Positions 15,101 through 22,244 of a DNA stretch of 34,679 bases are shown in pieces. The stretch spans positions 1 through 34,679 of the IMG/VR virus record IMGVR_UViG_3300042450_000108; one strand, written 5' to 3'. Each line of letters opens with the position of its first letter. The stretch's first letter is position 1. The position numbers and the translations under genes were made by a program. The stretch is from a virus. Under the pieces are notes generated by a model. The model was not told the DNA's origin and did no database searches. It saw only the letters and a program-made list of their open reading frames with translations.

Positions 15101-15793
15101 TTAAACCGATTGATTGTGTCCATGCTTGAATTTCTCCGCTGTTTTGCTATCGAACATTTTAGGTGCCTTGGATGGTGCTGAAATGTCCAGGTCGTTGACA
15201 AAATCATCAAAGCCCGTTGCACCCCCCAACTTCTCCACCTTGACCACCACCGGGTCAAACCGAGCGTACCTGATCTTGGCCTCGACCACCGCCTGGGTGA
15301 TCTCAGCCTCAATCAGCAGCTCGATCTCCTCCATGGACCAGACGTGCTGCCCGGTAACGTCTGGCCGGTTTTCCCGATACCAGGCTGCATCTTGCTTGGT
15401 GGCGACCACCACCATCAGCTTCCCATCTTTCCCAACATGCTCAACCGCGCCAACCGTTGGCCGCTGTGAGACACCGACACCCACAGCCCAAGCCTCGAGC
15501 GCTTGGTAAGCCCTGACCATTCCTGCTGCTGACTTCTCCAACCTTTCCCGGTCCTTGTCCTGACAGGCCTGCCAGACCCGTTGCTGTTGCGCGTGAAACT
15601 TCTCCATGAAGTTAGCATCTGCCAACTTTTGCAACCGATCAGTTCCCCAACGCTTGTCGCAGTCCTTCTTCACTTCTTCCAACTTTGACAACCATGACCC
15701 CATCGCCAGCTCAAACTCTGTTGCTGGAAACTGCACCGCGACCCCACGACTTGGCATCCGACTTTTGCCCTGACTGCTTTGCACTGGTTTCAT
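15101..15793 (-). CDS. Unknown phage protein between iterons and terS, 230 aa
   Basis: The ATG at 15793 is preceded by GGAAAGGG at ideal distance; a TTG five codons upstream is an unlikely start. The soluble product has an N-terminal basic segment, a helical region (~35-110, with 'FHAQQQRVWQACQDKDRERL') and an alpha/beta part ('GKLMVVVATKQDAAWYRENR', then 'WSMEEIELLIEAEITQAVVE'). It has no TM or Cys motif, and I do not recognise a family. It is the first gene after the iteron region and directly precedes terS. An initiator that binds the iterons is one possible role, but nothing in the sequence proves it. Confidence 0.8.
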   Translation of the reverse strand: MKPVQSSQGKSRMPSRGVAVQFPATEFELAMGSWLSKLEEVKKDCDKRWGTDRLQKLADANFMEKFHAQQQRVWQACQDKDRERLEKSAAGMVRAYQALEAWAVGVGVSQRPTVGAVEHVGKDGKLMVVVATKQDAAWYRENRPDVTGQHVWSMEEIELLIEAEITQAVVEAKIRYARFDPVVVKVEKLGGATGFDDFVNDLDISAPSKAPKMFDSKTAEKFKHGHNQSV

Positions 15794-15838
15794 TTTTTCC
15801 CTTTCCAATTAAATCGACTTCGGTGACCACGTTGGTGA

Positions 15839-15884
15839 GTGAGTGAATATGGGTGTCTTATAGACACACCCCATATTCACTCAC
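15839..15884. repeat. Long inverted repeat in the iteron region
   Basis: GTGAGTGAATATGGG (15839-15853) is matched by its exact complement at 15870-15884. A further 4 bp (54-57 with 63-66) pair after a 3-base bulge, and the loop is TTATA. It contains one iteron copy in each arm. There is no T-run after it on the minus strand, so a cruciform or operator role is as likely as attenuation. Confidence 0.65.
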
Positions 15885-15948
15885 CAAACTCCGCGCAACG
15901 TGTTTTCACCATATTCACCATATTCACGCCCATATTCACCATATTCAC
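15843..15948. repeat. Iteron array, CATATTCAC x5 plus one inverted copy
   Basis: The 9-mer CATATTCAC occurs at 15872, 15910, 15919, 15931 and 15940 on the plus strand, and inverted at 15843. The last four form two tandem pairs whose members are 9 bp apart and whose pairs are offset by exactly 21 bp (two helical turns). The final copy overlaps the stop codon of the primase-helicase gene. Iterons next to a replication gene are typical binding sites of a plasmid or phage initiator. An operator array is the alternative. Confidence 0.75.
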
Positions 15949-18062
15949 ACCTCTTTTTGAGGGAAATGCTCCTCACCCCCTCCGAACCCCGGATCTGCCT
16001 GTAATTTAAGCATCGTGGCCTGATTCAACCACACAAAAATTACTTCTTTAGTGTCATAGGTTCCACCAATCCCCCTGGCTACCAACTTCTCTCCAAAGGT
16101 CCTTGCGCCATCATCTCCCTGCCTCTTTGACAGTGCTGTCTGGTCATTTCTTCTTCTCAACTCGTTGACGGCCTCCTTCCAATCTTCACGGGTCACAACC
16201 AACTGGTCATTGATTGCCGGCACCCGTCTTGACTTAGTTGTCATTGCCATAAATAGAGCTTTCAGCGCATAACTGGCAAAGATTCCCTTGTCGGTGACAT
16301 CTGGCGGCTCTTTTGTTTCCTGTCCTTTGCGTGCCTTATCCATCTCCCCTGCGATGGTTTCGCGGTGCTTGATTGCCAGACTGCTACCGTTCTCCAGGCC
16401 CAGATCTGACCTGTCAATCTCCACCTCGATGGCCTCAAACCCGTAGTTCTGGCCGTCCTCGCCATCCTTTTGTTTTGACATCAGGATCAAACCTTCACGG
16501 GTTTGCGGGAACCTGATGATCTCCATCTGGGTATCCACCGCGCCCAGCAAACTGGAGTGTCCGCGCAGCCCTTTTGTCGTGTCCTTGCCAGCGTGATGCA
16601 GCAACATGAGGCTGCACTTGTAGCGGTTCTGGATCTTTCCCGTGGCCTGGATGAAGGCACCCATGTCATCACTAGAGTTCTCATTTCCACCGCCAAACGC
16701 TCTGGCGAGGGTATCGATCACGATCATGCGCAGGTCAACGCCCAGCTCCTGCACCAGTTCATCGATGGCGACAATGAGTGCCGTGAAGTCTTCCGCACTG
16801 GATCTGAGGTTGATCATGGAGCGCACAACATAGAGCTGGGAAGAGTCAGGCGTCTTGTGGTGCTGCTTGATCGCGGCGATCCTGGCCCCGATACCGCCGT
16901 GACCCTCACCGGCAATGTACAGAACCGGCCCGGTGCCATTGATCTCTTTGCCAAGCCACGGCCTGCCACTGGCAATGCACTCTGCAATGTCCATGGCAAT
17001 GAATGACTTGAAGCTCGCTGGCGGCCCATAAAGCGCCACAAAAGACTTCTCGGGGATCACGTCTTGGATCAACCAATTGACGGGTTCATCCTTGACTGAC
17101 TGCCAGCTTTCAATCTTGAATGGCTTGTACGTCTTGTCTGTTTCCTGGTGGACGTTGCCTGGGGCGGTTGCGTTTGTTGCGTTTGGTGTTGACCCACTCA
17201 ATCTTTCCGGGGTTGTTACATCATCTTCATGGCGTATCAATGGACTAAGTTTTGCCAGCTCAACCAGTGCCTGCCTGGTGCCTCCCAGGACATTGACCCA
17301 CTCCCAGGCATCATCTGTCAACCCTTCCACTGGCAGGTCCAAGATCCTGAGTGACTTCACCACAGGGATCAGTGCCGCTGCCACCTTGGCTGCGTACGTC
17401 CAACCCGCCAGGTCGTTGTCTGGGACCATGATGACCACTGCACCGGCAAAGTACTGCGTTATCTCCTCGGGCCATGACCCTGACCCGGCGTGAGCGCTTG
17501 TGGCGATAACTCCAATCGATACCAGGGCATCGGCTGCCTTTTCCCCTTCAGTCAGGAATATGGTGCGGCCTGCAGTTTTTGCTGACAACAACTCGGGGAA
17601 CCTGTAGGGCACCAGGCGCGTGTCTTTGAACCCTGGAAACCTGGCGTGGGTTCCATCTGGCTGCTTGACGCAACGCATCTGCCTGTAGTCTTTACCCTTG
17701 GCACTGCTTGTCTTGAATCTCTGCTTCACGAACAGGGGTTCACCGTCCTCGTCCACATAGACCCACTCATGCTCCAAGACTTGCGGCGTGAGTGCTGGCA
17801 GTGGCTTGATCGATGCCAATGGATCGCGTTTCTCAATGTCTGGCAGCAGACCGTAATCCCTGATGGCGTGAAACAACTGATGCTGATCGCAGCCAGAGTG
17901 GCACTTAAACAGCGGTTTGCCGTCTTCGCCGTCACTGATCGACAAGCTCGGGTTCTTGTCCCCATGACCTTGTCCATGCGTTGGCAGTGGGCAACTTGCC
18001 AACCATCCTTTGCCAACTCTCTTTGCGTTGCCAAGCGCCTTTGCTATTTGTTCGGCTTGCAT
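15945..18062 (-). CDS. Primase-helicase fusion (CHC2/TOPRIM + RepA-like ATPase)
   Basis: I place the start at the ATG at 18062 (MQAEQIAKALG) because GTGGAG lies ~8 nt upstream; an in-frame ATG at 18101 has no ribosome site. The protein has 705 residues. Residues 24-58 form a zinc-binding primase domain (C24, H29, C54, C58, with 'GDKNPSLSI'). TOPRIM motifs are TEGEKAADAL (171-180) and PDND (214-217). A RepA/AAA_25-type hexameric helicase domain follows, with Walker A GPPASFKS (346-353), Walker B MIVID (446-450) and LMLLHHAGKD (485-494). It unwinds and primes DNA. It overlaps the methyltransferase by 19 nt. No polymerase gene accompanies it. Confidence 0.92.
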   Translation of the reverse strand: MQAEQIAKALGNAKRVGKGWLASCPLPTHGQGHGDKNPSLSISDGEDGKPLFKCHSGCDQHQLFHAIRDYGLLPDIEKRDPLASIKPLPALTPQVLEHEWVYVDEDGEPLFVKQRFKTSSAKGKDYRQMRCVKQPDGTHARFPGFKDTRLVPYRFPELLSAKTAGRTIFLTEGEKAADALVSIGVIATSAHAGSGSWPEEITQYFAGAVVIMVPDNDLAGWTYAAKVAAALIPVVKSLRILDLPVEGLTDDAWEWVNVLGGTRQALVELAKLSPLIRHEDDVTTPERLSGSTPNATNATAPGNVHQETDKTYKPFKIESWQSVKDEPVNWLIQDVIPEKSFVALYGPPASFKSFIAMDIAECIASGRPWLGKEINGTGPVLYIAGEGHGGIGARIAAIKQHHKTPDSSQLYVVRSMINLRSSAEDFTALIVAIDELVQELGVDLRMIVIDTLARAFGGGNENSSDDMGAFIQATGKIQNRYKCSLMLLHHAGKDTTKGLRGHSSLLGAVDTQMEIIRFPQTREGLILMSKQKDGEDGQNYGFEAIEVEIDRSDLGLENGSSLAIKHRETIAGEMDKARKGQETKEPPDVTDKGIFASYALKALFMAMTTKSRRVPAINDQLVVTREDWKEAVNELRRRNDQTALSKRQGDDGARTFGEKLVARGIGGTYDTKEVIFVWLNQATMLKLQADPGFGGGEEHFPQKEV

Positions 18063-19396
18063 TGCATCTGCTCCACTTCTTGTATTCTTTTGCCAATCCA
18101 TGCCATCACGGGCACTGCCATTGAGTTACCCAGTGCCTTGTACCTGGGGCCGTCTGGTGTGGCCTTGCCTTTGGGTTGGATGTCTGTGTAGTTGTCTGGG
18201 AAACCTTGCAGGCGCTCGCATTCGACAGGGGTGAGGCGGCGCACGGCCATGCCAACTGATGCCGCAACTTGGTTGTCACCAGCACTAGCCCTTAATGTTG
18301 GTGAAAGTCCAAGTTCTGCATCTCCATAACCAAGGCGTTTCATCTTGCCTGGTTCAAATGCGACTGATTGCATCACGATAGGTTCATGTCCATGCGTTTC
18401 ACGCCTAAGAGTGCCTGACATGTCATGCTCTATGTTCATTACGCTGCCGCCTTGATCCATCAGGCAGATGGGTTGTGCCACAAAGGTTTGAGCATGATGA
18501 GATTGCACGCCAGGTTGCAACGCCTTCAATGCAGTTGATACGTTGAGTTCAGTTGCGCTAAAGGTATTGGCTTTTGCGTCTTCCCTTATGGAATAACCCA
18601 ATGGAATCGGCTGCGCCACACCCTGAGTGGCATGGGTATCGACTGTGTAGGCTGACCCGTCATCATTCCAACCCTTGCCGTTCTGTGCTTTTTCTCTTGC
18701 GGTGATGTCTTGCAAAGCAATAGGCAACAAGTGACCTTGTTGAGCATCTTGTGCGCTATTACTCAGCCCTGTTCTGGCGCGCAGGCCACCGACTGGAGTG
18801 CCATCTCCAACGCTGGCGGCAACACCTTTCCTCTTTTCTCTGCTCGGCGCAGAATCCCCTGACAGGCTGTGGCGCTCAAAAAGAACCGCTGCGGCAGCTC
18901 TCCAGTCTCCAAGGTGTCCGACAACAAACACACGTCTGCGTCTTTGGGCCACTCCAAAGTACTGAGCGTCAAGAACTCTGTAGGCGAACCCATACCCGAG
19001 TTCCCCCAACGCCCCGAGGAAGGTTCCAAAATCTTTTCCTGCGTTAGATGACAAGACGCCGGGGACGTTTTCCCAAACCAACCATCGGGGGCGATGTTGG
19101 TCAGCAATAGCAAGGAATGTGAGCATGAGGTTGCCACGTGGGTCATCCAATCCTTTTCTAAGTCCTGCAACGCTGAATGATTGGCAGGGGGTTCCTCCAA
19201 CAAGAAGGTCAATTGATCCAAGGTTCCACTCCTTAAATTTGGTCATGTCGCCCACATTGGGCACGTCTGGGTAATGGTGCGCAAGCACCTGCGATGGGAA
19301 TTTTTCGATCTCTGAGTAGGCCGCTGCCGTCCATCCAAGTGGATGCCAAGCAACTGTGGCGGCCTCAATGCCAGAGCACACAGATAAATATCTCAC
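18044..19396 (-). CDS. C5-cytosine DNA methyltransferase (GTG start)
   Basis: The GTG at 19396 is used, with GGAG upstream, overlapping the 33-residue gene as GTGA. All core motifs are present: I (SVCSGIEAATVAW), IV with catalytic Cys71 (GGTPCQSFS), VI (WENVPG), VIII (QRRRRVFVVG), IX ('RRLTPVECERLQGFPDNYTD') and X ('YKALGNSMAVPV'). A ~200-residue target-recognition region lies between VIII and IX and contains repeats of Gln/His-rich sequence. No restriction endonuclease lies nearby, so it is an orphan enzyme that probably protects phage DNA from host restriction or modulates gene control. The recognition site cannot be read from sequence. Confidence 0.93.
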   Translation of the reverse strand: MRYLSVCSGIEAATVAWHPLGWTAAAYSEIEKFPSQVLAHHYPDVPNVGDMTKFKEWNLGSIDLLVGGTPCQSFSVAGLRKGLDDPRGNLMLTFLAIADQHRPRWLVWENVPGVLSSNAGKDFGTFLGALGELGYGFAYRVLDAQYFGVAQRRRRVFVVGHLGDWRAAAAVLFERHSLSGDSAPSREKRKGVAASVGDGTPVGGLRARTGLSNSAQDAQQGHLLPIALQDITAREKAQNGKGWNDDGSAYTVDTHATQGVAQPIPLGYSIREDAKANTFSATELNVSTALKALQPGVQSHHAQTFVAQPICLMDQGGSVMNIEHDMSGTLRRETHGHEPIVMQSVAFEPGKMKRLGYGDAELGLSPTLRASAGDNQVAASVGMAVRRLTPVECERLQGFPDNYTDIQPKGKATPDGPRYKALGNSMAVPVMAWIGKRIQEVEQMQCKPNK

Positions 19397-19494
19397 TTCT
19401 TCTTCTCCATTTTTTTAATTCTTTGCTCCAATTCGTACACCCGCCGGGCCAACATGAGCACCAGCAGTTGCCAGAATTCTTCTTTTGATTCCAT
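19393..19494 (-). CDS. 33-aa micro-gene coupled to the methyltransferase
   Basis: The frame starts at the ATG at 19494 and ends in the GTGA overlap with the methyltransferase start. The product (MESKEEFWQLLVLMLARRVY then ELEQRIKKMEKKK) is one amphipathic, charged helix. No ribosome site is visible upstream because the terminator's T-run lies just before the ATG. The gene may be real, or its in-frame reading may simply be a leader carrying the methyltransferase ribosome site. The exact overlap and coiled-coil-like heptads favour a real product. Confidence 0.5.
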   Translation of the reverse strand: MESKEEFWQLLVLMLARRVYELEQRIKKMEKKK

Positions 19495-19499
19495 AGGGG

Positions 19500-19527
19500 A
19501 AAAAAAAGCCGGGGACAAAGCCCCGGC
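19500..19527 (-). terminator. Strong intrinsic terminator after the SSB gene
   Basis: On the minus strand the RNA forms a 7-bp all-GC stem (GCCGGGG with CCCCGGC, 19508-19514 and 19521-19527) with a 6-nt loop, followed by eight U (plus-strand A-run 19500-19507). It lies 17 bp after the SSB stop. It would end the early replication transcript and separate it from the methyltransferase and late genes unless anti-termination or read-through occurs. Confidence 0.9.
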
Positions 19528-19544
19528 CCTTAATTCGTTACGTC

Positions 19545-20129
19545 TTAAAACAGATCCTCGTCAGAGTGAACGGGGATGGGTGCAGCGTGTTGCTTGGCCG
19601 CGGGAGCTGCTGGGGCAGGCGCAGGGAAAGGGTCAAACTCGTCAATGGGCGGTGTCTGCGCGTCCATGCCTGCTGGCCGGGCGATCCATCCTGTCAAGGT
19701 GAAATTCGGGATTCTGGTTGTGCCCTTGCCGATCTTCTCCATGCGGCTGCCGGTGTACTCAATCACCGGCAGCTTGTCAGGGTTTGCAGCACGCTGTTCA
19801 CTGCACTGCTTGTACAAAGCCTCTAGTCCCATGTTGGGGCCAACGCCATTGGATGACCACTCGACAGTGCCCAGTGCCTTGGAGTAAAAGACCAAGGAGA
19901 ACCCGCGCTTGTGGTTTGCAGTGGGCTGCGGACCCTTCTTGCCCAGGGCAGCATCAGGTTGCCAGTCCCTTACACCAACACCCAGCTCAAGCCAGCCAGT
20001 TGTGACGTTGTCAATGTCAAAGACCACTTTGCCAAGTTGGATCTCTCCATCTTGATTGGTCCAGGCATTGGCCTGGGGGGAAAAACGTATGTAGGAGCCT
20101 GAGCCGCCACCAGAGGATAGATTTAGCAT
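19545..20129 (-). CDS. Single-stranded DNA-binding-like protein
   Basis: The start is the ATG at 20129 (MLNLSSGGGSGSYIRFSPQA); the longer TTG reading is not needed. The 194-residue protein has a beta-rich core with 'GEIQLGKVVFDIDNVTTGW', 'HKRGFSLVFYSKALGTVEWS' and 'IGKGTTRIPNFTLTGWIARP'. A Pro/Ala-rich linker follows, then a short acidic C-terminus ending DEDLF. An OB-like core with an acidic, hydrophobic-ending tail is the usual design of phage SSBs, and this family sits beside Cas4-like nucleases and resolvases in environmental phages. It is followed by a strong terminator, so it closes the early unit. Confidence 0.75.
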   Translation of the reverse strand: MLNLSSGGGSGSYIRFSPQANAWTNQDGEIQLGKVVFDIDNVTTGWLELGVGVRDWQPDAALGKKGPQPTANHKRGFSLVFYSKALGTVEWSSNGVGPNMGLEALYKQCSEQRAANPDKLPVIEYTGSRMEKIGKGTTRIPNFTLTGWIARPAGMDAQTPPIDEFDPFPAPAPAAPAAKQHAAPIPVHSDEDLF

Positions 20130-20152
20130 TTTGCTTTCGCTTTCAGAGTTGT

Positions 20153-20166
20153 GTGTCAATTGACAC
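20153..20166. promoter_or_regulatory. Perfect 14-bp palindrome upstream of the SSB gene
   Basis: GTGTCAATTGACAC is a perfect dyad 24 bp upstream of the SSB start, in the 53-bp gap after the nuclease gene. It shares TTGAC/GTCAA half-sites (and the 8-mer AATTGACA) with the control region at 22219-22228. It may be an operator for the HTH protein encoded at 21964-22200. Confidence 0.55.
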
Positions 20167-20182
20167 GGTTGGGGGAATGGGA

Positions 20183-21298
20183 TTATTGGGCAAACTCAAC
20201 GGCACGGCCTAGAGTTAAACCCGATGATTCTTTTGTGGTGAGGTCATCGACCATGGACTTCTTGTCCTTGCCCAGGAGCTTCTCGGCCACCGCAGGCGTC
20301 ACCATCTCTGTCAAGACCAGTTTGGACTTGTCAATGCCAGCGTCAGTGAGCGCTTGCAAGGCGGCATCTTCATTGGTCCATTTGCGCGTTGCACGCTTTG
20401 GGACCATCTGCCAGCCATGAATTGACTCACCGTTCCTGATTCGTTGCACAGCGTGATCTCGCACAGCGTCTATGAATTTCTCGACCACTGGCGCACGCTC
20501 CAAAAGGTCAGCAATCTGCTCGACTGAGAGCGAAACCATGACGGCCTGGATCTGTTCCTTGTCCATGGTTCTGAGGTCTGGCTTGGCCGCGAGCACCTCA
20601 AACCCTTTGCGTTGAGCAGGGCACACGATCTTGGCCGGGCAGTACTGGCAGGCAGAGTCACTGGGTGTGGGCTGCGAGGCAGCGTCAGTGCTGGCCTGGA
20701 TGGCCGGGCGCAAGGTGTTTTGATACCAGTCAAAGAGTTCTGAGTACGTCATCGAGTGGCTGCGCACTTCACCGTGGTGAGGCTGGACAATGCGCAACTC
20801 AATCTGCCCAGGCGGTGGGATACCGTTCTTCGCGGCTGATCTGATGGCGCCCAAGGCGTAGATCTTGAGCTGGGGACTGTCAGCATCCACCCAGCCCTTG
20901 CCGGTCTTCAGGTCCGACACAATGAGCTTGCCAGACCCCAGGCCCACAACGTCAGCAGTCCCACCCAGCTTGACCTCGTCAGTGTCCACAATCGTGACGT
21001 ACTGCTCGACTCTGACGTGCCCAAGCTCATCATGGACCCGCTTGATCTCATCGAGGTGGAGCTGGGCATATTCGGCATTGGTGGCCGTCATGGGGACGCC
21101 TTCCACTTCCTTGCCGACATAGTCCTTGGGGTCAGTCTTGGCCTTGAAGCACAACTCAGCCAGGGCATGGATGGCGGTCCCGATCTGCGCGGCCTCGCCA
21201 GAGGGTTGTTCTGGGATGCCGACAGACAACTTAACGCTGGCCGGGCAGGCGATCCAGCGCGATGCTGCACTGGGTCTGAGGATTATTTTTTGTTCCAT
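20183..21298 (-). CDS. Cas4-like PD-(D/E)XK nuclease (DUF2800 type)
   Basis: The 371-residue protein has His44 in GTAIHALAE, Asp116 in GGTADVV, Asp129 and Lys131 in VSDLKTGKG, and Gln143 in SPQLKIYALG. These form the active site of RecB/Cas4-type nucleases. Four cysteines, Cys18 (WIACPAS) and Cys217/Cys220/Cys226 (CQYCPAKIVC), have the one-plus-three arrangement that holds an Fe-S cluster in Cas4 and AddB. It probably acts as a 5'-3' exonuclease in recombination, beside SSB and RuvC. It overlaps the small coiled-coil gene by 16 nt. The C-terminal ~120 residues are helical and less conserved. Confidence 0.85.
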   Translation of the reverse strand: MEQKIILRPSAASRWIACPASVKLSVGIPEQPSGEAAQIGTAIHALAELCFKAKTDPKDYVGKEVEGVPMTATNAEYAQLHLDEIKRVHDELGHVRVEQYVTIVDTDEVKLGGTADVVGLGSGKLIVSDLKTGKGWVDADSPQLKIYALGAIRSAAKNGIPPPGQIELRIVQPHHGEVRSHSMTYSELFDWYQNTLRPAIQASTDAASQPTPSDSACQYCPAKIVCPAQRKGFEVLAAKPDLRTMDKEQIQAVMVSLSVEQIADLLERAPVVEKFIDAVRDHAVQRIRNGESIHGWQMVPKRATRKWTNEDAALQALTDAGIDKSKLVLTEMVTPAVAEKLLGKDKKSMVDDLTTKESSGLTLGRAVEFAQ

Positions 21299-21504
21299 GA
21301 TTCTCTTTCTGCATCCTGTTCGTTGATGATCGTTGTGTAGATCAGGGTTCTGACCTCGTTGCTGACTGCGTGCCCCAGATCCTCGGGGCTGAGCATTCGG
21401 GCCATGAGCAGCGTCTTGTCCTGATTTGCGCGTCTGGCTTTTTCCAGTTCCTGGGTGAGCCAGACGATCTGGTCCCTCATGGCTTTGCGTTCTGCGTCAT
21501 CCAT
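21283..21504 (-). CDS. Small coiled-coil protein, 73 aa
   Basis: The start is the ATG at 21504 (MDDAERKAMRDQIVWLTQEL) with a GGGGGCG stretch ~6 nt upstream. It overlaps the RuvC stop by 8 nt and the nuclease start by 16 nt, so translation is coupled to both. The product is a charged helix with heptad pattern (~1-38), then 'EDLGHAVSNEVRTLIYTTII'. No family was recognised. Its position suggests a partner of the nuclease or resolvase. Confidence 0.7.
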   Translation of the reverse strand: MDDAERKAMRDQIVWLTQELEKARRANQDKTLLMARMLSPEDLGHAVSNEVRTLIYTTIINEQDAERESWNKK

Positions 21505-21967
21505 GCTTACGCCCCCAATGTGCGATGAGTGCTGCGTCAGCACGGCCATCGTCCTTGACGCGCTTGAAGAAGTATTCGTAGTTGGGAAACAGCTCCATTG
21601 CCCTGGCCCGGCTGGCATCTTTGCCAGGGCTGCGCCCAATGGCACGGGTCCAGGTGGCAGGGGCCACAAAGGTGACCGGCATCTTGAGCGCTGCCAAGAT
21701 CCCCTCGATCATGCCGAATGACCGGCCAAAACTGAATACTGAGGTGACGCCCTGGCCTGCCATGGCTGAGACGCGCTCAACGTAGACATGGCAGTCTTTT
21801 CCGGCGTACAGGTTCAGCAGCTCGGCCAGCTCACTTGCTGACACCTGCCGCTTGGCTTTGCCATTACGGTCCACAGTCATTACCGGCATGTCGTGGATCT
21901 GGAGAGAGTCATCTGTGAGCACCGCGATGGCGCCAGACAGACCTGGGTCGATGCCTATGTGCCTCAT
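21497..21967 (-). CDS. RuvC-like Holliday-junction resolvase
   Basis: The 156-residue protein carries the RNase H-fold signature of RuvC: Asp7 in GIDPGLSGAIAV, Glu64 in VYVERVSAM and the C-terminal pair Asp140/Asp144 in DDGRADAALIA. It also has the 'GQGVTSVFSFGRSFGMIEGI' helix typical of the family. All four acidic residues are present. It would resolve branched replication or recombination intermediates before packaging. It overlaps the HTH gene by ATGA. Confidence 0.9.
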   Translation of the reverse strand: MRHIGIDPGLSGAIAVLTDDSLQIHDMPVMTVDRNGKAKRQVSASELAELLNLYAGKDCHVYVERVSAMAGQGVTSVFSFGRSFGMIEGILAALKMPVTFVAPATWTRAIGRSPGKDASRARAMELFPNYEYFFKRVKDDGRADAALIAHWGRKHG

Positions 21968-22200
21968 TTAAGCGCCTCGTCCATGGCCTGGTTGAGCACT
22001 TGCAGCCTGGCCGCTACCATGGCATCAACAACTTGGTTGAGGCGCACTACAGAGGCATACAAGGGCTTGGTGCGGCCACTGAGCCACCTGCTGGCTTGAC
22101 TCTGGTCGATCTCTGCGACACGGCAGACATCGGCCATGGAGTACCCGGCAGCACTGGCCTTGGCCATAACGTCTTTGATGGGGTTGTTGGTTGTTTTCAT
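21964..22200 (-). CDS. Cro/CI-like HTH regulator, 78 aa
   Basis: The start is the ATG at 22200 (MKTTNNPIKDVMAKASAAGY). Residues ~20-48 form a helix-turn-helix ('SMADVCRVAEIDQSQASRWL', then SGRTKP), followed by a helical dimerisation-type C-terminus. It is short, Cro-sized and without a protease or RecA-sensitive domain. There is no ribosome site; a TAACAT -10 placed 8 nt before the ATG would give a leaderless message, as for lambda cI. It is the first gene of the leftward unit, facing the rightward operon, and probably controls the divergent promoters. Confidence 0.82.
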   Translation of the reverse strand: MKTTNNPIKDVMAKASAAGYSMADVCRVAEIDQSQASRWLSGRTKPLYASVVRLNQVVDAMVAARLQVLNQAMDEALK

Positions 22201-22207
22201 GGCATAG

Positions 22208-22237
22208 ATGTTAACCACAAATTGACAACTTGTGCAA
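22208..22237 (-). promoter_or_regulatory. Putative leftward promoter of the HTH gene
   Basis: Read on the minus strand, TTGCAC (22232-22237) and TAACAT (22208-22213) are separated by 18 bp. The start point would fall at the ATG at 22200, giving a leaderless transcript. The boxes match sigma70 only partly. Confidence 0.4.
22225..22233. promoter_or_regulatory. Putative operator ACAA-C-TTGT
   Basis: A 9-bp dyad lies between the leftward -35 and -10 boxes and is preceded by the half-site AATTGACA. Binding here would cover the HTH gene's own promoter. Confidence 0.4.
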
Positions 22238-22244
22238 GACCATG

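Noticed and set aside
15843-15948. CRISPR array
   Set aside because: The repeated unit is only 9 bp, with contiguous or irregular spacing and no spacers of 30-40 bp; it fits iterons.
15945-18101. Primase-helicase start at 18101
   Set aside because: The ATG at 18101 lacks a ribosome site and extends deeper into the methyltransferase gene; the ATG at 18062 has GGAG at good distance.
18044-19396. Restriction-modification system
   Set aside because: No endonuclease-like gene lies beside the methyltransferase; the neighbours are a micro-gene and the primase-helicase.
20183-21298. Part of a CRISPR-Cas system (cas4)
   Set aside because: No cas1, cas2 or array is present, and the neighbours are SSB and RuvC-like genes.
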